In this document: positions 1 to 10,153 of the stretch, piece by piece
How the letters are laid out: each line of letters starts with the position of its first letter
Numbering within the stretch: the first letter of the stretch is position 1
NCBI RefSeq assembly: GCF_900106535.1
Contig: NZ_FNOH01000004.1
Coordinates: forward strand, 682,001 to 746,000
Origin: Myxococcus xanthus
Lineage (GTDB): Bacteria > Myxococcota > Myxococcia > Myxococcales > Myxococcaceae
Length of the DNA stretch: 64,000 nucleotides
Direction of reading: 5' to 3'
Notes under the pieces: model-generated
Database searches by the model: none
The model's input: only the letters and a program-made list of their open reading frames with translations
Told to the model about the DNA's origin: nothing
Program-made: the position numbers and the translations under genes

Positions 1-2204
1 ATCCCCGCCAGATTGGGATGCAGCTCCTGGAGGGCAACCCCTTCGAAATCGAACGTTGGCAGGTCCGGGTCGATGCGACCACGGGACCGCCGGTTGCGGC
101 ACTGCCACAGCCGCTGCGTGGCCTGTCCCGCGGCCTGACCGAAGTCGGCCGGAGGCGTCAGCGCATCCGGCATCCGAATCGAATCCACCCCGCACGCCCA
201 CAAGAGCCAGGTCAGCGCGCTCCAGTCTCCACGGGCCGCACGGGACAAGGCCGGAATCCCCATCCCCTTCGTGGACAGCGTCTCGTCGACATCCACCGAG
301 TCACCATCCGCGTCCTCGACCTCCGTCTGCTCCAGTTCGACGGGCCCGTCCGGCAGCAAGGACGACACATCGGGCGGCAGCCAGGGCACGTTCGTGCCGG
401 GCTTGAAGCGGGAGAGAATCTCCGCGCGCAGCAACTGGAGTCGAGTGGCGTACTTGCGGACCACGGCCTGCACCGCGTCCAGCTCCTTCGTGGGCCCGTC
501 GGGGACCTCATCGAACGTGCAGTGCGCGGGCTCACGTCCCGGCCAGAACTCGAAGCGCGGAAACAGCACCCGCCGGTAAGCCGAGAGGAACTTCCACGAA
601 TCCGGCTCCGCCGGCGCCAGCGCCTCCGCGTCCTTCTGCATCTGCTCGCCCAGCCCCAGGTTCGCCAGGATGAGGCTCCGAGTGAACAGGTACGCCGAGC
701 GCTCCGGCGCGAGCAGCATCGCGGCCAGGATGAAGTCCAACGCCGCCCGGGGCCGGTCCTGCTGGTCGTGGAGCACCGCGAAGCCCCGAAGCAACATCGC
801 GGCCTCCGCGCCACGCATCATCGCATCCGCCAACGCCGCCCGCTCATCCCCCGCGCTGTTCATCACGCCTTCGGCATTCTCGCGAGCACTCGCCTCCGTT
901 CGAGGCAGGGTGAGCGACTCGAGCCATGCCTTCAGCGGGCCCGCATCCAGCGACACGGCGCTTGCCCGCGCCATGGCCAGCAGCGCCTCCCGGTATCGCC
1001 GGTCCGCCCGAGCCTGCTCGGCGAACGCACGCCATTCAGCGGCGCTCCTCGGAAGGTTCGAGAACACCTCCGAGGCATCCAACGTCTCGTGGTCCTGGAC
1101 AACGCCCAGGTCCCGGGTGACGACAGCGTTGCCCTCCGCATCCAGCAACTTCCACGTGCCGCACGCGAAGTCGTCCTCCATCTCCCCTTCGTCGAACCGC
1201 ACCCGAGGGTCCGCGTACTCGTCCACGGCGCGGGAGTGATAGCGGCCATGCCGGCTGCCTTCGTGGAATTCGCACTCCCAGAGGAGCTGCCCCTCCCGGT
1301 CCCAGAATCGGCACAGCCCGTGCCGCTCGGCCTTCGCGTTGAGCGACACGGACGCCCACTGGTCCTGGTCCTCGCGGTACTCAGCCTTCTCGGGGAGGTT
1401 CGCGGGCCGCGTGGGGTACGGCTCTCCGGTGGAGGGCACCACGCGTTCGCCGGCGCCATTGTAGTGCAGCACCTGCGTCACGCGGCCGTTCGCGTAGACC
1501 ATCACCGTGCGGCGGACCTTCTCGCTGACGCCGTTCTCATGCATCCGCTCGGTGGTGAATTGGTCGGACGCGTACCAGGTGCGCGGGCCGTGCAGATTGC
1601 CCTGCTCGAACGCGCCATCCTGGGACACCTCTCCGCTCTCATGGAAGCGCTTGAAGGGGCCGTGGGGCTTGCCGTGGACGAAGATGCACTCGTTGCAGAG
1701 GGTTCCATCCGCGCGCCAGTACTTCCAGGGGCCGTGCTTCTCACCCTCCTCGTCGGTGTCGCCGGAGCACCACTCCTCGTCTCCGGCGTCCCATTCCGCG
1801 TGGGGCGGAATGCCAGGCGGCGGCGTCCCCTCCTCCGTCAGCTTGCGGTTCGCCGCCCGCTGCTGCTCGACGGCCAGGTCCACGGAGTCCAGCTTGCTCA
1901 GCCAGGTCGCGAACGCCGAGGCCGACATCGCGCCCGAGGCGCGCCGGACCTCGACGCCATCCTTGAAGGCCACCAGCGTGGGAATGGAGCGAATCTCCAT
2001 CCGGCCGGAGACCTCTTCCTGCGCCTCCGTATCGAGCTTGCCGAAGGTGATGTTCGGGAACTCCTTCGCGGCGGCCTCGAAGGTCGGCGCGAAGCCGCGG
2101 CAGGGACCACACCACTCCGCCCAGAAGTCCACCACGCACACCCCGGCCTCCTGGGTGATGCGCTCGAAGTTCTCCTGGGTCAACTCAACGGTCTGTCCTG
2201 CCAA
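1..2204 (-). CDS. Thioredoxin-domain protein with MORN-like repeats (3' end beyond window)
   Basis: The reading frame is open from a TTG start at 2204 to the left edge, giving at least 734 codons with the C-terminus missing. TTG is chosen because GAGGG lies about 7 nt upstream and the thioredoxin fold begins immediately. Residues 1-105 are a canonical thioredoxin domain with active site WAEWCGPC (C32, C35) and the cis-proline loop SIPTL. Residues about 140-330 hold repeats such as GKPHGPFKRFHESG and GNLHGPRTWY, the MORN/YwqK type. The remainder is helical and unrecognised. No signal peptide is seen, so it is probably cytoplasmic. By family it should act as a disulfide reductase or redox-sensitive scaffold. 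The role of the fusion is inference. Confidence 0.8.
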   Translation of the reverse strand, partial: MAGQTVELTQENFERITQEAGVCVVDFWAEWCGPCRGFAPTFEAAAKEFPNITFGKLDTEAQEEVSGRMEIRSIPTLVAFKDGVEVRRASGAMSASAFATWLSKLDSVDLAVEQQRAANRKLTEEGTPPPGIPPHAEWDAGDEEWCSGDTDEEGEKHGPWKYWRADGTLCNECIFVHGKPHGPFKRFHESGEVSQDGAFEQGNLHGPRTWYASDQFTTERMHENGVSEKVRRTVMVYANGRVTQVLHYNGAGERVVPSTGEPYPTRPANLPEKAEYREDQDQWASVSLNAKAERHGLCRFWDREGQLLWECEFHEGSRHGRYHSRAVDEYADPRVRFDEGEMEDDFACGTWKLLDAEGNAVVTRDLGVVQDHETLDASEVFSNLPRSAAEWRAFAEQARADRRYREALLAMARASAVSLDAGPLKAWLESLTLPRTEASARENAEGVMNSAGDERAALADAMMRGAEAAMLLRGFAVLHDQQDRPRAALDFILAAMLLAPERSAYLFTRSLILANLGLGEQMQKDAEALAPAEPDSWKFLSAYRRVLFPRFEFWPGREPAHCTFDEVPDGPTKELDAVQAVVRKYATRLQLLRAEILSRFKPGTNVPWLPPDVSSLLPDGPVELEQTEVEDADGDSVDVDETLSTKGMGIPALSRAARGDWSALTWLLWACGVDSIRMPDALTPPADFGQAAGQATQRLWQCRNRRSRGRIDPDLPTFDFEGVALQELHPNLAG

Positions 2205-2717
2205 GGCGACTCCCTCGCGAGATGCGTGGGACGATAGAAATGAGCGAGGGCCCTCACGTCAACGGTGCAGTTCACGAACGGCACACGCGACGCTCGAACA
2301 CCGCCAAGTTCGGGAATCCACACGCGAAATCCGTCTCAGAAAGCGAAAAAGCCCAAGCTTTGAGAAGAACGTGCCCGCGAAGTCCGGCGTGAGCCGCTCG
2401 GAGCGCGGGACACCGCCAGTAGAATCCGTGAATGAAAGCCGCCGACGACGAGCCCTACGCCCCGTTCTGGCGTACGCCCAGGGACTCACGACGGAGGTCG
2501 TCGGGAAGATGCTGCGCCCCTGGCTCGATGGGTCCGCCCCACCTGGGAGAGGTCACCACGACCCCGGGTGAAACAGCCCCGCGAAACTCCTGAAACAATT
2601 ACAATACCGGTAGGTCGCTGAGCGAAGGGCCTTCCGCGAATTCAACGGCGGCTGCATCCGTCATCGGGCGGATCGTCGCCAACGTTCTTCATCAGGCTCG
2701 GGTATACACGTTGCGTC
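2205..2717. other. Divergent intergenic region, 513 bp
   Basis: This stretch separates the left-running thioredoxin gene from the right-running kinase gene and must carry both promoters. It is less GC-rich towards the kinase, for example around 2590-2615 (aaacaattacaatacc). A short minus-strand frame at 2259-2489 is arginine-rich and lacks a family signature, so I do not call it. I see no convincing hairpin or operator. Confidence 0.5.
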
Positions 2718-4208
<1,491 letters not shown>

Positions 4209-4223
4209 TCCCTCTCAAGGGAA

Positions 4224-5798
4224 TCAGAACCACAACTCCTCGACCTCTCCCGGCGTGAAGCCCGGCTCCTGGAAGTAGACGCGCCCCTGTGAATTGAGCG
4301 CCTTGTGAAGGAACTCCGTCAGCGAGGCGGCGACGCACACGCCGGTCCGCGACTGAGCGCTTTCCACCCAGTAGAGCGGGAGCTTCCCATGCTGCTGTGA
4401 GTTGAAACGGTAGGCCAGGAAGCCGTGTTCGCCCACGTCACAGAAGCGCGTCCAGCCGTGCGGGTAGCCGCTGGATTGCGGATCTGCCAGACGGGTCTTG
4501 TTCCAGCGCGTCCCGTCGTGGAACTCCAGCGCCCCCGACGCCCGGATGCGGTACACGGCCGCATCCCCCTGGCCGAAGAGCGACGCGCCGTCGCATGCGG
4601 CGTAGAACTGGCTGATGTCCGCCGGGATTCCACATTCCCCCCACAGGTCGCGCCACTTGCTGTGACGTGCCTCCGAGAGGGCATCGGCCATGCGGTGCTC
4701 ATCCTTGATGCGCCGGAGCATCGCATCCAGCCCCAGGTCCTCGTGGACCACCCAGCCTGGCACCGGCCGCAGCGCCAGCGTCTCCGCGGACTGGAGCGTC
4801 CCCATGAAGCCCGCCGTCAGGGCCATCCGTGCCTTCACCATCCCTGAATCGGTGGCCACTGCGAGCAGGAGCGACACCCGGGACAGCCCGGTGGGCAATC
4901 TGTCACTGGACAGGGTTTCGCCCTTCTCCGTGGCGTCGGGCTTGCCCAGCGCCTGGGCCTCCAGCATCGGATTGGGAAAGTCATATTCGCCCGTCAATTG
5001 ATTGCGAAGGAAGGGGAACAGCTTGCCAATCCAGCCATTGAAGGTATCGCTGCCATAGGCGTGGTGCAGCTTGTAGATGGATTGCCAGAATTTGCGATCC
5101 TCCCGTCCCTCGGAAGCTCGGATGAACTGGTCACACAGCGGCAGCAGGTGCCGGGCCCAGGTTTCCATGCCGTACCGAGGAAGCTGTCCGACCTTGTCCC
5201 GCAGCTTGCGCCAGTCCTCCGGTGAGCCCTCGAGCGTGATGGTGGGAATGCCGCAGATGCACATCACCACGTAGTCGAAGTACTCCCGCATCGCATCCAT
5301 CAGCACGATTTGACTGACCACGCGCTCCACCGGCCCCGTCGTGGAGAAATCGCACACCATCAGGTCGTGCAGTGCGGGCGAGTGCCCTTGAATCATCCCG
5401 GAGAAGTCGTCCACGACGCCGGGCCAGAAATCATCCGATGCGAGGTCCGTCTGGGACGCGTCGCGTGTCACCACCAACTGCTTGCGCCCCTGGTGACGTA
5501 CCAGATCGAATCGCAGCGCCTCCGCGTTGCGGGTGATGTGCAGGGCCAGCCCCTGGGCGATGGTGATCCAGAGGATGTCCGGAGACAGCACCAATGGGCG
5601 GTGCCCGCTGAAGGCGAGATGCACCGCGGAGAGCAGTGGATGGGTCGCCTCGGGACGAACGAACCGCGCCTCGCGATGGGAGGCCCCGAGCACCTTGGCG
5701 TCCAACCGCCCACTCAGGGCTTCGGTGAGTCCGACCTCTTCCAAGGGCAGGACGGCGGGCTTCACGGCATCGACGGCGAACGTCACGCGATGGGGCAT
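4224..5798 (-). CDS. DUF4419 protein with C-terminal SUKH-like domain
   Basis: This 524-residue protein starts at ATG 5798. The frame stays open upstream, but that extension is low-complexity and not protein-like. The N-terminal two thirds match DUF4419 as I remember the family, with blocks such as HRPLVLSPDILWITIAQGLA, CGIPTITLEGSPEDW and YDFPNPM. The last 130 residues (GIPADISQFYAACDGASLFG onward) look like a SUKH (SMI1/KNR4) module, a fold known from toxin immunity proteins and cell-contact systems. No signal peptide is present. DUF4419 has no established biochemistry that I know. A toxin-immunity or contact-related role is inference from the SUKH tail. Confidence 0.8.
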   Translation of the reverse strand: MPHRVTFAVDAVKPAVLPLEEVGLTEALSGRLDAKVLGASHREARFVRPEATHPLLSAVHLAFSGHRPLVLSPDILWITIAQGLALHITRNAEALRFDLVRHQGRKQLVVTRDASQTDLASDDFWPGVVDDFSGMIQGHSPALHDLMVCDFSTTGPVERVVSQIVLMDAMREYFDYVVMCICGIPTITLEGSPEDWRKLRDKVGQLPRYGMETWARHLLPLCDQFIRASEGREDRKFWQSIYKLHHAYGSDTFNGWIGKLFPFLRNQLTGEYDFPNPMLEAQALGKPDATEKGETLSSDRLPTGLSRVSLLLAVATDSGMVKARMALTAGFMGTLQSAETLALRPVPGWVVHEDLGLDAMLRRIKDEHRMADALSEARHSKWRDLWGECGIPADISQFYAACDGASLFGQGDAAVYRIRASGALEFHDGTRWNKTRLADPQSSGYPHGWTRFCDVGEHGFLAYRFNSQQHGKLPLYWVESAQSRTGVCVAASLTEFLHKALNSQGRVYFQEPGFTPGEVEELWF

Positions 5799-5998
5799 GC
5801 ACGCATTACATCGCGCGTGCTCGGATGACGGCAAGCGCCCCATCGAACGTGAAGGCAGACAGCGCTCCGGCTGGAATCCTCCAGCGGCGCGCGGGGACTG
5901 GCACCCGCACCACAACGGGGCACGGCGACGGCAGACCGATGCGCTACAGTCTCGCAGCCAAGGCATCTGCGACACCGCGTCCATCAACTGAGGGGTTC

Positions 5999-7852
5999 AT
6001 GCTCCGTTCAAGAAGGTTGTCTCACTCCATCCTGCTGCTACTTCCGCTGCTGCTGGCCTTGACACAGACGGCCTGCGGCGGCGACACGCCCGAGCCCCGC
6101 CAGGATGCAGGCATCCAGACGCCCGACGCAGGCAGGGACGATGCGGGCACCGATGACGCGGGCACCGATGACGCAGGTACGGACGACGCGGGCACGGAGC
6201 CGGACGACGCAGGCACCGACGACGCGGGCACGGAGCCGGACGACGCAGGCACCGACGACGCGGGCACGGAGCCGGACGACGCAGGCACCGACGACGCGGG
6301 CACGGAGCCGGACGACGCAGGCACCGACGACGCGGGCACGGAGCCGGACGACGCGGGCACCGATGACGCGGGCACGGGTGAGGAGGACGGAGGCTCGGGC
6401 CCGACGGACGGGGGCACCGGAGACGGGGGCACGGAACCACAGGAGTGCCCGTTCGGGCCGCCGGATGGCGGTGTCTCGAACCCGGGCGACCCGACTGTCA
6501 TCCAGGACCCGACCGCGGACATCCTGGACCGGCTGCGGGCCATTCCCGGCCTCACCGTCGCGGAGAACCCCAACGGCGTCACGGTCCCCGCGGGTCACCG
6601 CTTCTTTGTCATGGAGTACGACCAGCCCGCCGACCACGCACGCCCCGAGTGCCAGCGATTCAAGCAGCGATTGGTCCTTCTGCACCGTTCGGTCACGGCG
6701 CCCATGGTCTTCTACGCGAGCGGCTACTACGTGTCCCTGAACGCGGGCCGTCGCGAGCTGACGACGTTGCTGGCCGCGAATCAGCTCTCCATCGAGCACC
6801 GCTTCTTCCTGCCCAGCCGTCCGGAGCCCGCTGACTGGAGCCAGCTCACCATCAAGCAGTCAGCGGACGACTTCCACCGGGTCGCTCAGGCAATCAAGCA
6901 AATCTATTCCGCGTCCTGGGTGTCCACGGGCGTCAGCAAGGGCGGAGAGACCATGGTGTTCTACCGCCGGTTCCACCCGGAGGACGTGGACGCGACGGTG
7001 GCCTATGTGGCGCCGCTCGTGCGCGGCGAAGATGAGCGTTTCCCCGCCTTCCAAGCCACCGTGGGAGGTCCGCAGCTGGAGGGGTGCCGCGAGCAAATCC
7101 ACACCTTCCAGCGCGCCGTACTGAACCGCCGCCAGGAGATGGTGGCGCTGCTGCGCGCCTATGCCGTGAACCAGGGCCTCACCTACAACCACCTTGGCTT
7201 CGAGCGGGCCCTGGAGCACGCCGTCATCGAGACGTACTTCGCCTTCTGGCAGTACTCCCTCCCCCAGTACTGCGACGCGTTCCCGGATGACACGGCGTCG
7301 CCTGAGTACATGCTGGACATCATTGACTGGGCGGTGGGCCTTGAAGCGTTCTCCGACAACAGCAGCTCCGGCATTGCCGCGTACTACCCCTACTACTACC
7401 AGGCGAGTCTGGAGCTGGGCTGGCCCAAGCCCTACGAGGCGCACCTGGGCAGCCTCATCCAGTACCCCGGGACGAACATCGCGCCGGTGTACTCGACGCC
7501 CGGCGTGCCGGTCGTGTTCCGGCCCCAGGCCATGCAGGACATCGAGGACTGGCTCGTGACGCATGGCGAGCGGGTGATGTTCATCTATGGCGACCTGGAC
7601 CCGTGGACCGCGGCGGCGTTCCCGCTCGGCAACGCCCAGGACTCCTTCGTGTTCACGGCTCCGGGCGGCAACCACGGAAGCACCTTCAACTGGCTTCCCA
7701 CCACCCTTCGGGACCAGGCCCAGGACATCGTGCGGCGCTGGGCAGGCGTCCCGTCACTGAAGCACGCCCCGGTGCCGCTCCCGGAGGCCGACACCGTCGA
7801 GTTCGGCCCACACCTGCCGCCCCGGCGGCTGCAACCGCCCCCGGCCCCGTAA
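5999..7852 (+). CDS. S37-family (PS-10) peptidase lipoprotein with Asp-Ala-Gly-Thr repeat stalk
   Basis: This 617-residue exported protein starts at ATG 5999, which places a lipoprotein signal at the N-terminus ending in the lipobox LTQTAC (C26). Residues about 35-140 are DAGTDDAG/DAGTEPDDAG repeats forming an acidic stalk. The rest matches secreted tripeptidyl aminopeptidases of family S37. The nucleophile elbow is GVSKGG (S313), the acid is probably in YGDLDPW (D532 or D534), and the histidine is in GGNHGS (H559). It probably removes tripeptides from N-termini at the outer membrane surface, fitting a predatory or proteolytic lifestyle. The triad assignment is by motif only. Confidence 0.85.
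   Translation: MLRSRRLSHSILLLLPLLLALTQTACGGDTPEPRQDAGIQTPDAGRDDAGTDDAGTDDAGTDDAGTEPDDAGTDDAGTEPDDAGTDDAGTEPDDAGTDDAGTEPDDAGTDDAGTEPDDAGTDDAGTGEEDGGSGPTDGGTGDGGTEPQECPFGPPDGGVSNPGDPTVIQDPTADILDRLRAIPGLTVAENPNGVTVPAGHRFFVMEYDQPADHARPECQRFKQRLVLLHRSVTAPMVFYASGYYVSLNAGRRELTTLLAANQLSIEHRFFLPSRPEPADWSQLTIKQSADDFHRVAQAIKQIYSASWVSTGVSKGGETMVFYRRFHPEDVDATVAYVAPLVRGEDERFPAFQATVGGPQLEGCREQIHTFQRAVLNRRQEMVALLRAYAVNQGLTYNHLGFERALEHAVIETYFAFWQYSLPQYCDAFPDDTASPEYMLDIIDWAVGLEAFSDNSSSGIAAYYPYYYQASLELGWPKPYEAHLGSLIQYPGTNIAPVYSTPGVPVVFRPQAMQDIEDWLVTHGERVMFIYGDLDPWTAAAFPLGNAQDSFVFTAPGGNHGSTFNWLPTTLRDQAQDIVRRWAGVPSLKHAPVPLPEADTVEFGPHLPPRRLQPPPAP
6203..6346 (+). repeat. 36-bp tandem repeat, four perfect copies
   Basis: Four identical 36-bp units (6203-6238, 6239-6274, 6275-6310, 6311-6346) encode DDAGTDDAGTEP. 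They are flanked by degenerate copies from about 6120 to 6400. They lie in frame inside the S37 peptidase gene, so gain or loss of units would change stalk length without a frameshift. Confidence 0.95.
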
Positions 7853-7864
7853 CCCGCGGCGAAC

Positions 7865-7898
7865 GCCGCTCACCGGAGAAGCCGTTCCGGTGAGCGGC
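7865..7898 (+). terminator. Hairpin downstream of the S37 peptidase gene
   Basis: A perfect 13-bp stem (GCCGCTCACCGGA, 7865-7877, pairing with 7886-7898) with an 8-nt loop begins 12 nt after the peptidase stop codon. No T-run follows, which is common for terminators in very GC-rich genomes. Position and stem strength support termination. Confidence 0.65.
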
Positions 7899-8035
7899 TG
7901 AATCCATCCAAGCCACCCACGGCCGCGGCCCCGTATCAAGCCGTATCGTGGGTACGCTTCCACGGGGCGCCGTCCAGCTTCACGGCCCTGCCCGTCACGC
8001 TCGGCGCCCTCGTGCCCTGAGCGTGACACCGGCCC

Positions 8036-8075
8036 GGCGCTGACGTGTCATCCCTCCAACTGACGCGTCAGCGCC
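8036..8075 (+). promoter_or_regulatory. Paired TGACGYGTCA boxes / inverted repeat upstream of arginine kinase
   Basis: Two 10-bp boxes, TGACGTGTCA (8041-8050) and TGACGCGTCA (8061-8070), start exactly 20 bp apart. The second is a perfect palindrome and the first has one mismatch. Together with the flanking GGCGC/GCGCC they form 15-bp inverted arms with one mismatch around a 10-bp centre. Spacing of about two helical turns upstream of a start codon suggests a dimeric regulator site, though an RNA hairpin in the leader is also possible. The block lies about 96-135 bp before the kinase start. Confidence 0.5.
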
Positions 8076-8170
8076 GCGTGATACACGGCAGCTCGCTCGC
8101 CAAACATCGAAAATCACATACATTTGAGCAGCAACAACCGTGGCATATATCGTGCTCAAGCCACGGAGCG

Positions 8171-9196
8171 ATGCTGCTCCACAAGCACCTCACCCCCGAG
8201 CTGAAATCCCGGCTCGAACGGCTCACGACACGCAACGGCTGGACGCTCCGGAAGACCATCCAGAGTGGCCTGGACCACGGAGACTCCCAGATGGGTGTCT
8301 ACGCGGGTGACAGCGAGTCCTACGCGCTCTTCTCCCCGCTGCTGCATCCCATCATCCGGGACCATTCGGGCCATGACCTGAGCGGACACACGAGTGACTT
8401 CTCACTCGACGGGCTGCCCCAGGGCGACCTGGACCCCACGGGCGAGTTCATCCTCTCCACGCGGGTCCGCGTCGGACGGAACCTGGCCCGGTATGCCTTT
8501 CCTCCGGCCATTGGCGCCAGGGACAGGGCCGCGCTGGAAGCCGAGGTCGTCCAGGTCCTCTCCGGCCTGAGGGGCCACCTCGCGGGCAAATACCATCCCC
8601 TGGCCAGCCTCTCCGAGGCGGAGCGGCTGGAGCTGGTGCACCACCACGTCCTGTTCCAGCAGTCGGACCGCTTCCTGGACAGCGCGGGCGTCAACCGCGA
8701 CTGGCCTCGCAACCGCGGCATCTTCCACTCCGCGGACATGCGCTTCATCGTCTGGGTCGGGGAGGAAGACGCCCTGCGCATCATCAGCATGCAGCCCGGC
8801 TCGGGGCTGGCGCAGACCTACCTCCGGCTCCAGACGGCGCTCGAGCAGTTCGACGGGCAGCTCGACTTCGCCCAGGACTCACGGCTGGGCTTCCTCACGG
8901 CGTGCCCCACCAACCTGGGCACCGCCATGCGAGCCTCCGTCCTCATCCGCCTGCCCCACTTGTCACGGCGGCCGGACTTCCGCGCGCGGTGTGCCCGCCT
9001 GGGGCTCGCGGTGCGGGGGCTGCACGGCGAACACTCCGAAGCCCGGGACGGCATCCATGATGTCTCCAATGCCACCCGTCTGGGCGTCACCGAGCGGGAC
9101 ATCTACGAACAGCTTCGGACGGGCATCCACGCGCTCATGGAGATGGAATCCGCGGCACGAAAGCGCGGACACCCGAAGGTGGCGCCCGGGAACTGA
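8171..9196 (+). CDS. Arginine kinase (ATP:guanido phosphotransferase)
   Basis: This 341-residue enzyme would transfer phosphate from ATP to arginine, giving an intracellular energy buffer. It is close to the usual 350-residue length. Diagnostic blocks are STRVRVGRNL, NRDWPRNRGIFHS (the guanidino kinase NDP loop region), the catalytic cysteine in CPTNLGT (C245), and the C-terminal block RDGIHDVSN. The start is ATG 8171 (GGAG shortly upstream); the frame extends to a GTG at 8045, but that part does not resemble the family. Arginine kinase has been reported in Myxococcus xanthus. Substrate specificity for arginine over creatine is inferred, not proven here. The next gene converges 27 bp away. 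Confidence 0.92.
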   Translation: MLLHKHLTPELKSRLERLTTRNGWTLRKTIQSGLDHGDSQMGVYAGDSESYALFSPLLHPIIRDHSGHDLSGHTSDFSLDGLPQGDLDPTGEFILSTRVRVGRNLARYAFPPAIGARDRAALEAEVVQVLSGLRGHLAGKYHPLASLSEAERLELVHHHVLFQQSDRFLDSAGVNRDWPRNRGIFHSADMRFIVWVGEEDALRIISMQPGSGLAQTYLRLQTALEQFDGQLDFAQDSRLGFLTACPTNLGTAMRASVLIRLPHLSRRPDFRARCARLGLAVRGLHGEHSEARDGIHDVSNATRLGVTERDIYEQLRTGIHALMEMESAARKRGHPKVAPGN

Positions 9197-9223
9197 AAGC
9201 CCCCGGAGCGCCTCGCATCGCGC

Positions 9224-10153
9224 TCAGGACTTGGGAATCCAGCCATCCACGAGCGCCTGGTTCTTCTTCACCCACTCCCGGGTGGCCTTCTCCGGCGCGT
9301 CCTCGGCCTCGGCGATGGCGCCCATCAGGCTGCCGAGCTGCTGGTCATCCAGCTTGAAGTTGCGCAGCAGCGTCGCGACGTCGGGCAGGTCCTTCTCCAG
9401 GCCCACGCGGGTGAGCGTGTGGATGGACTCCTTGGCGCCATAGACGCCCTTCGGGTCATCCAGGAACTTCAGGTCCCAGCGCGCGAACTTCCAGTGCGGC
9501 TTCCAACCGGTGACCACCACGGGGCGCTTCTTGGCGATGGCGTCCTTGAGTTCCGCGGTCATCGCCGGGCCGCTGGAGGGCACCAGCTTCAGGTCCAGCT
9601 TGTACTCCGCGATGGCCTTCTCCGTCGTCGTCATGATGCCCGCACCGGAGTCGATGCCCACGATGGACTGGTTCAGGTCCTTCGCCTTGCCGTTGAGCTG
9701 CTCGATGCTGGTGATGTCCAGGTCCGCCGGGACGACCAGGCCAATCCGGGCGTCCTCGTAGTTGGTGCCCAGGTCCACCACCTTGCCCTGGAAGCGCTCC
9801 ATGTAGCTCTGGTGGGTGACGGGCAGCCATCCATCCAGGAAGGCATCCGCGTCGCCGTTGGCGAGCGAGGCGAACACCGGGGCGACGTCCGCCATGGTGG
9901 TCTTCACCTCGTAGCCCATGCGGTCCTCCAGGATGGCCTGGACCAGATGTGTCATGGCCACGCCTTCGGCCCAGTTCACGTACACCAGCCGGACCACGGG
10001 CTTCTTCGCGGGGGCGGGCGCCTCGGTGTCACCCGCGGCGGGCGCCTTGTTCTCCTGCTTGCATCCGGGGGCGACGAGCAGCCCCGCCACGGCCGTGAGC
10101 AGCAGGGGCAGACGATTGAGAGAGGAAATCTTCACGGGACGGGTCTCCTTCAT
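9224..10153 (-). CDS. proX: Glycine betaine/proline ABC transporter substrate-binding lipoprotein
   Basis: This 309-residue OpuAC/ProX-type binding protein captures glycine betaine or related quaternary amines in the periplasm. A signal peptide ends in the lipobox VAPGC, so it is lipid-anchored. Tryptophan-containing blocks typical of the aromatic betaine cage are seen: VNWAEGVAMTHL, FLDGWLPVTH and VVTGWKPHWKF. It is the last gene of the left-running operon and its start overlaps the permease stop by 4 bp (10150-10153), implying translational coupling. Transport of choline or proline betaine instead cannot be excluded. Confidence 0.92.
   Translation of the reverse strand: MKETRPVKISSLNRLPLLLTAVAGLLVAPGCKQENKAPAAGDTEAPAPAKKPVVRLVYVNWAEGVAMTHLVQAILEDRMGYEVKTTMADVAPVFASLANGDADAFLDGWLPVTHQSYMERFQGKVVDLGTNYEDARIGLVVPADLDITSIEQLNGKAKDLNQSIVGIDSGAGIMTTTEKAIAEYKLDLKLVPSSGPAMTAELKDAIAKKRPVVVTGWKPHWKFARWDLKFLDDPKGVYGAKESIHTLTRVGLEKDLPDVATLLRNFKLDDQQLGSLMGAIAEAEDAPEKATREWVKKNQALVDGWIPKS

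Noticed and set aside
18..2237. Long plus-strand frame of 739 codons at the left edge
   Set aside because: It is antisense in register to the thioredoxin/MORN gene. The minus strand has clear domains (CGPC thioredoxin, MORN repeats), while this frame is Arg/Leu-rich and lacks any family signature.
2259..2489. 76-codon minus-strand frame in the kinase upstream region
   Set aside because: It is Arg/Ser-rich, has no ribosome site or family signature, and overlaps the expected promoter area.
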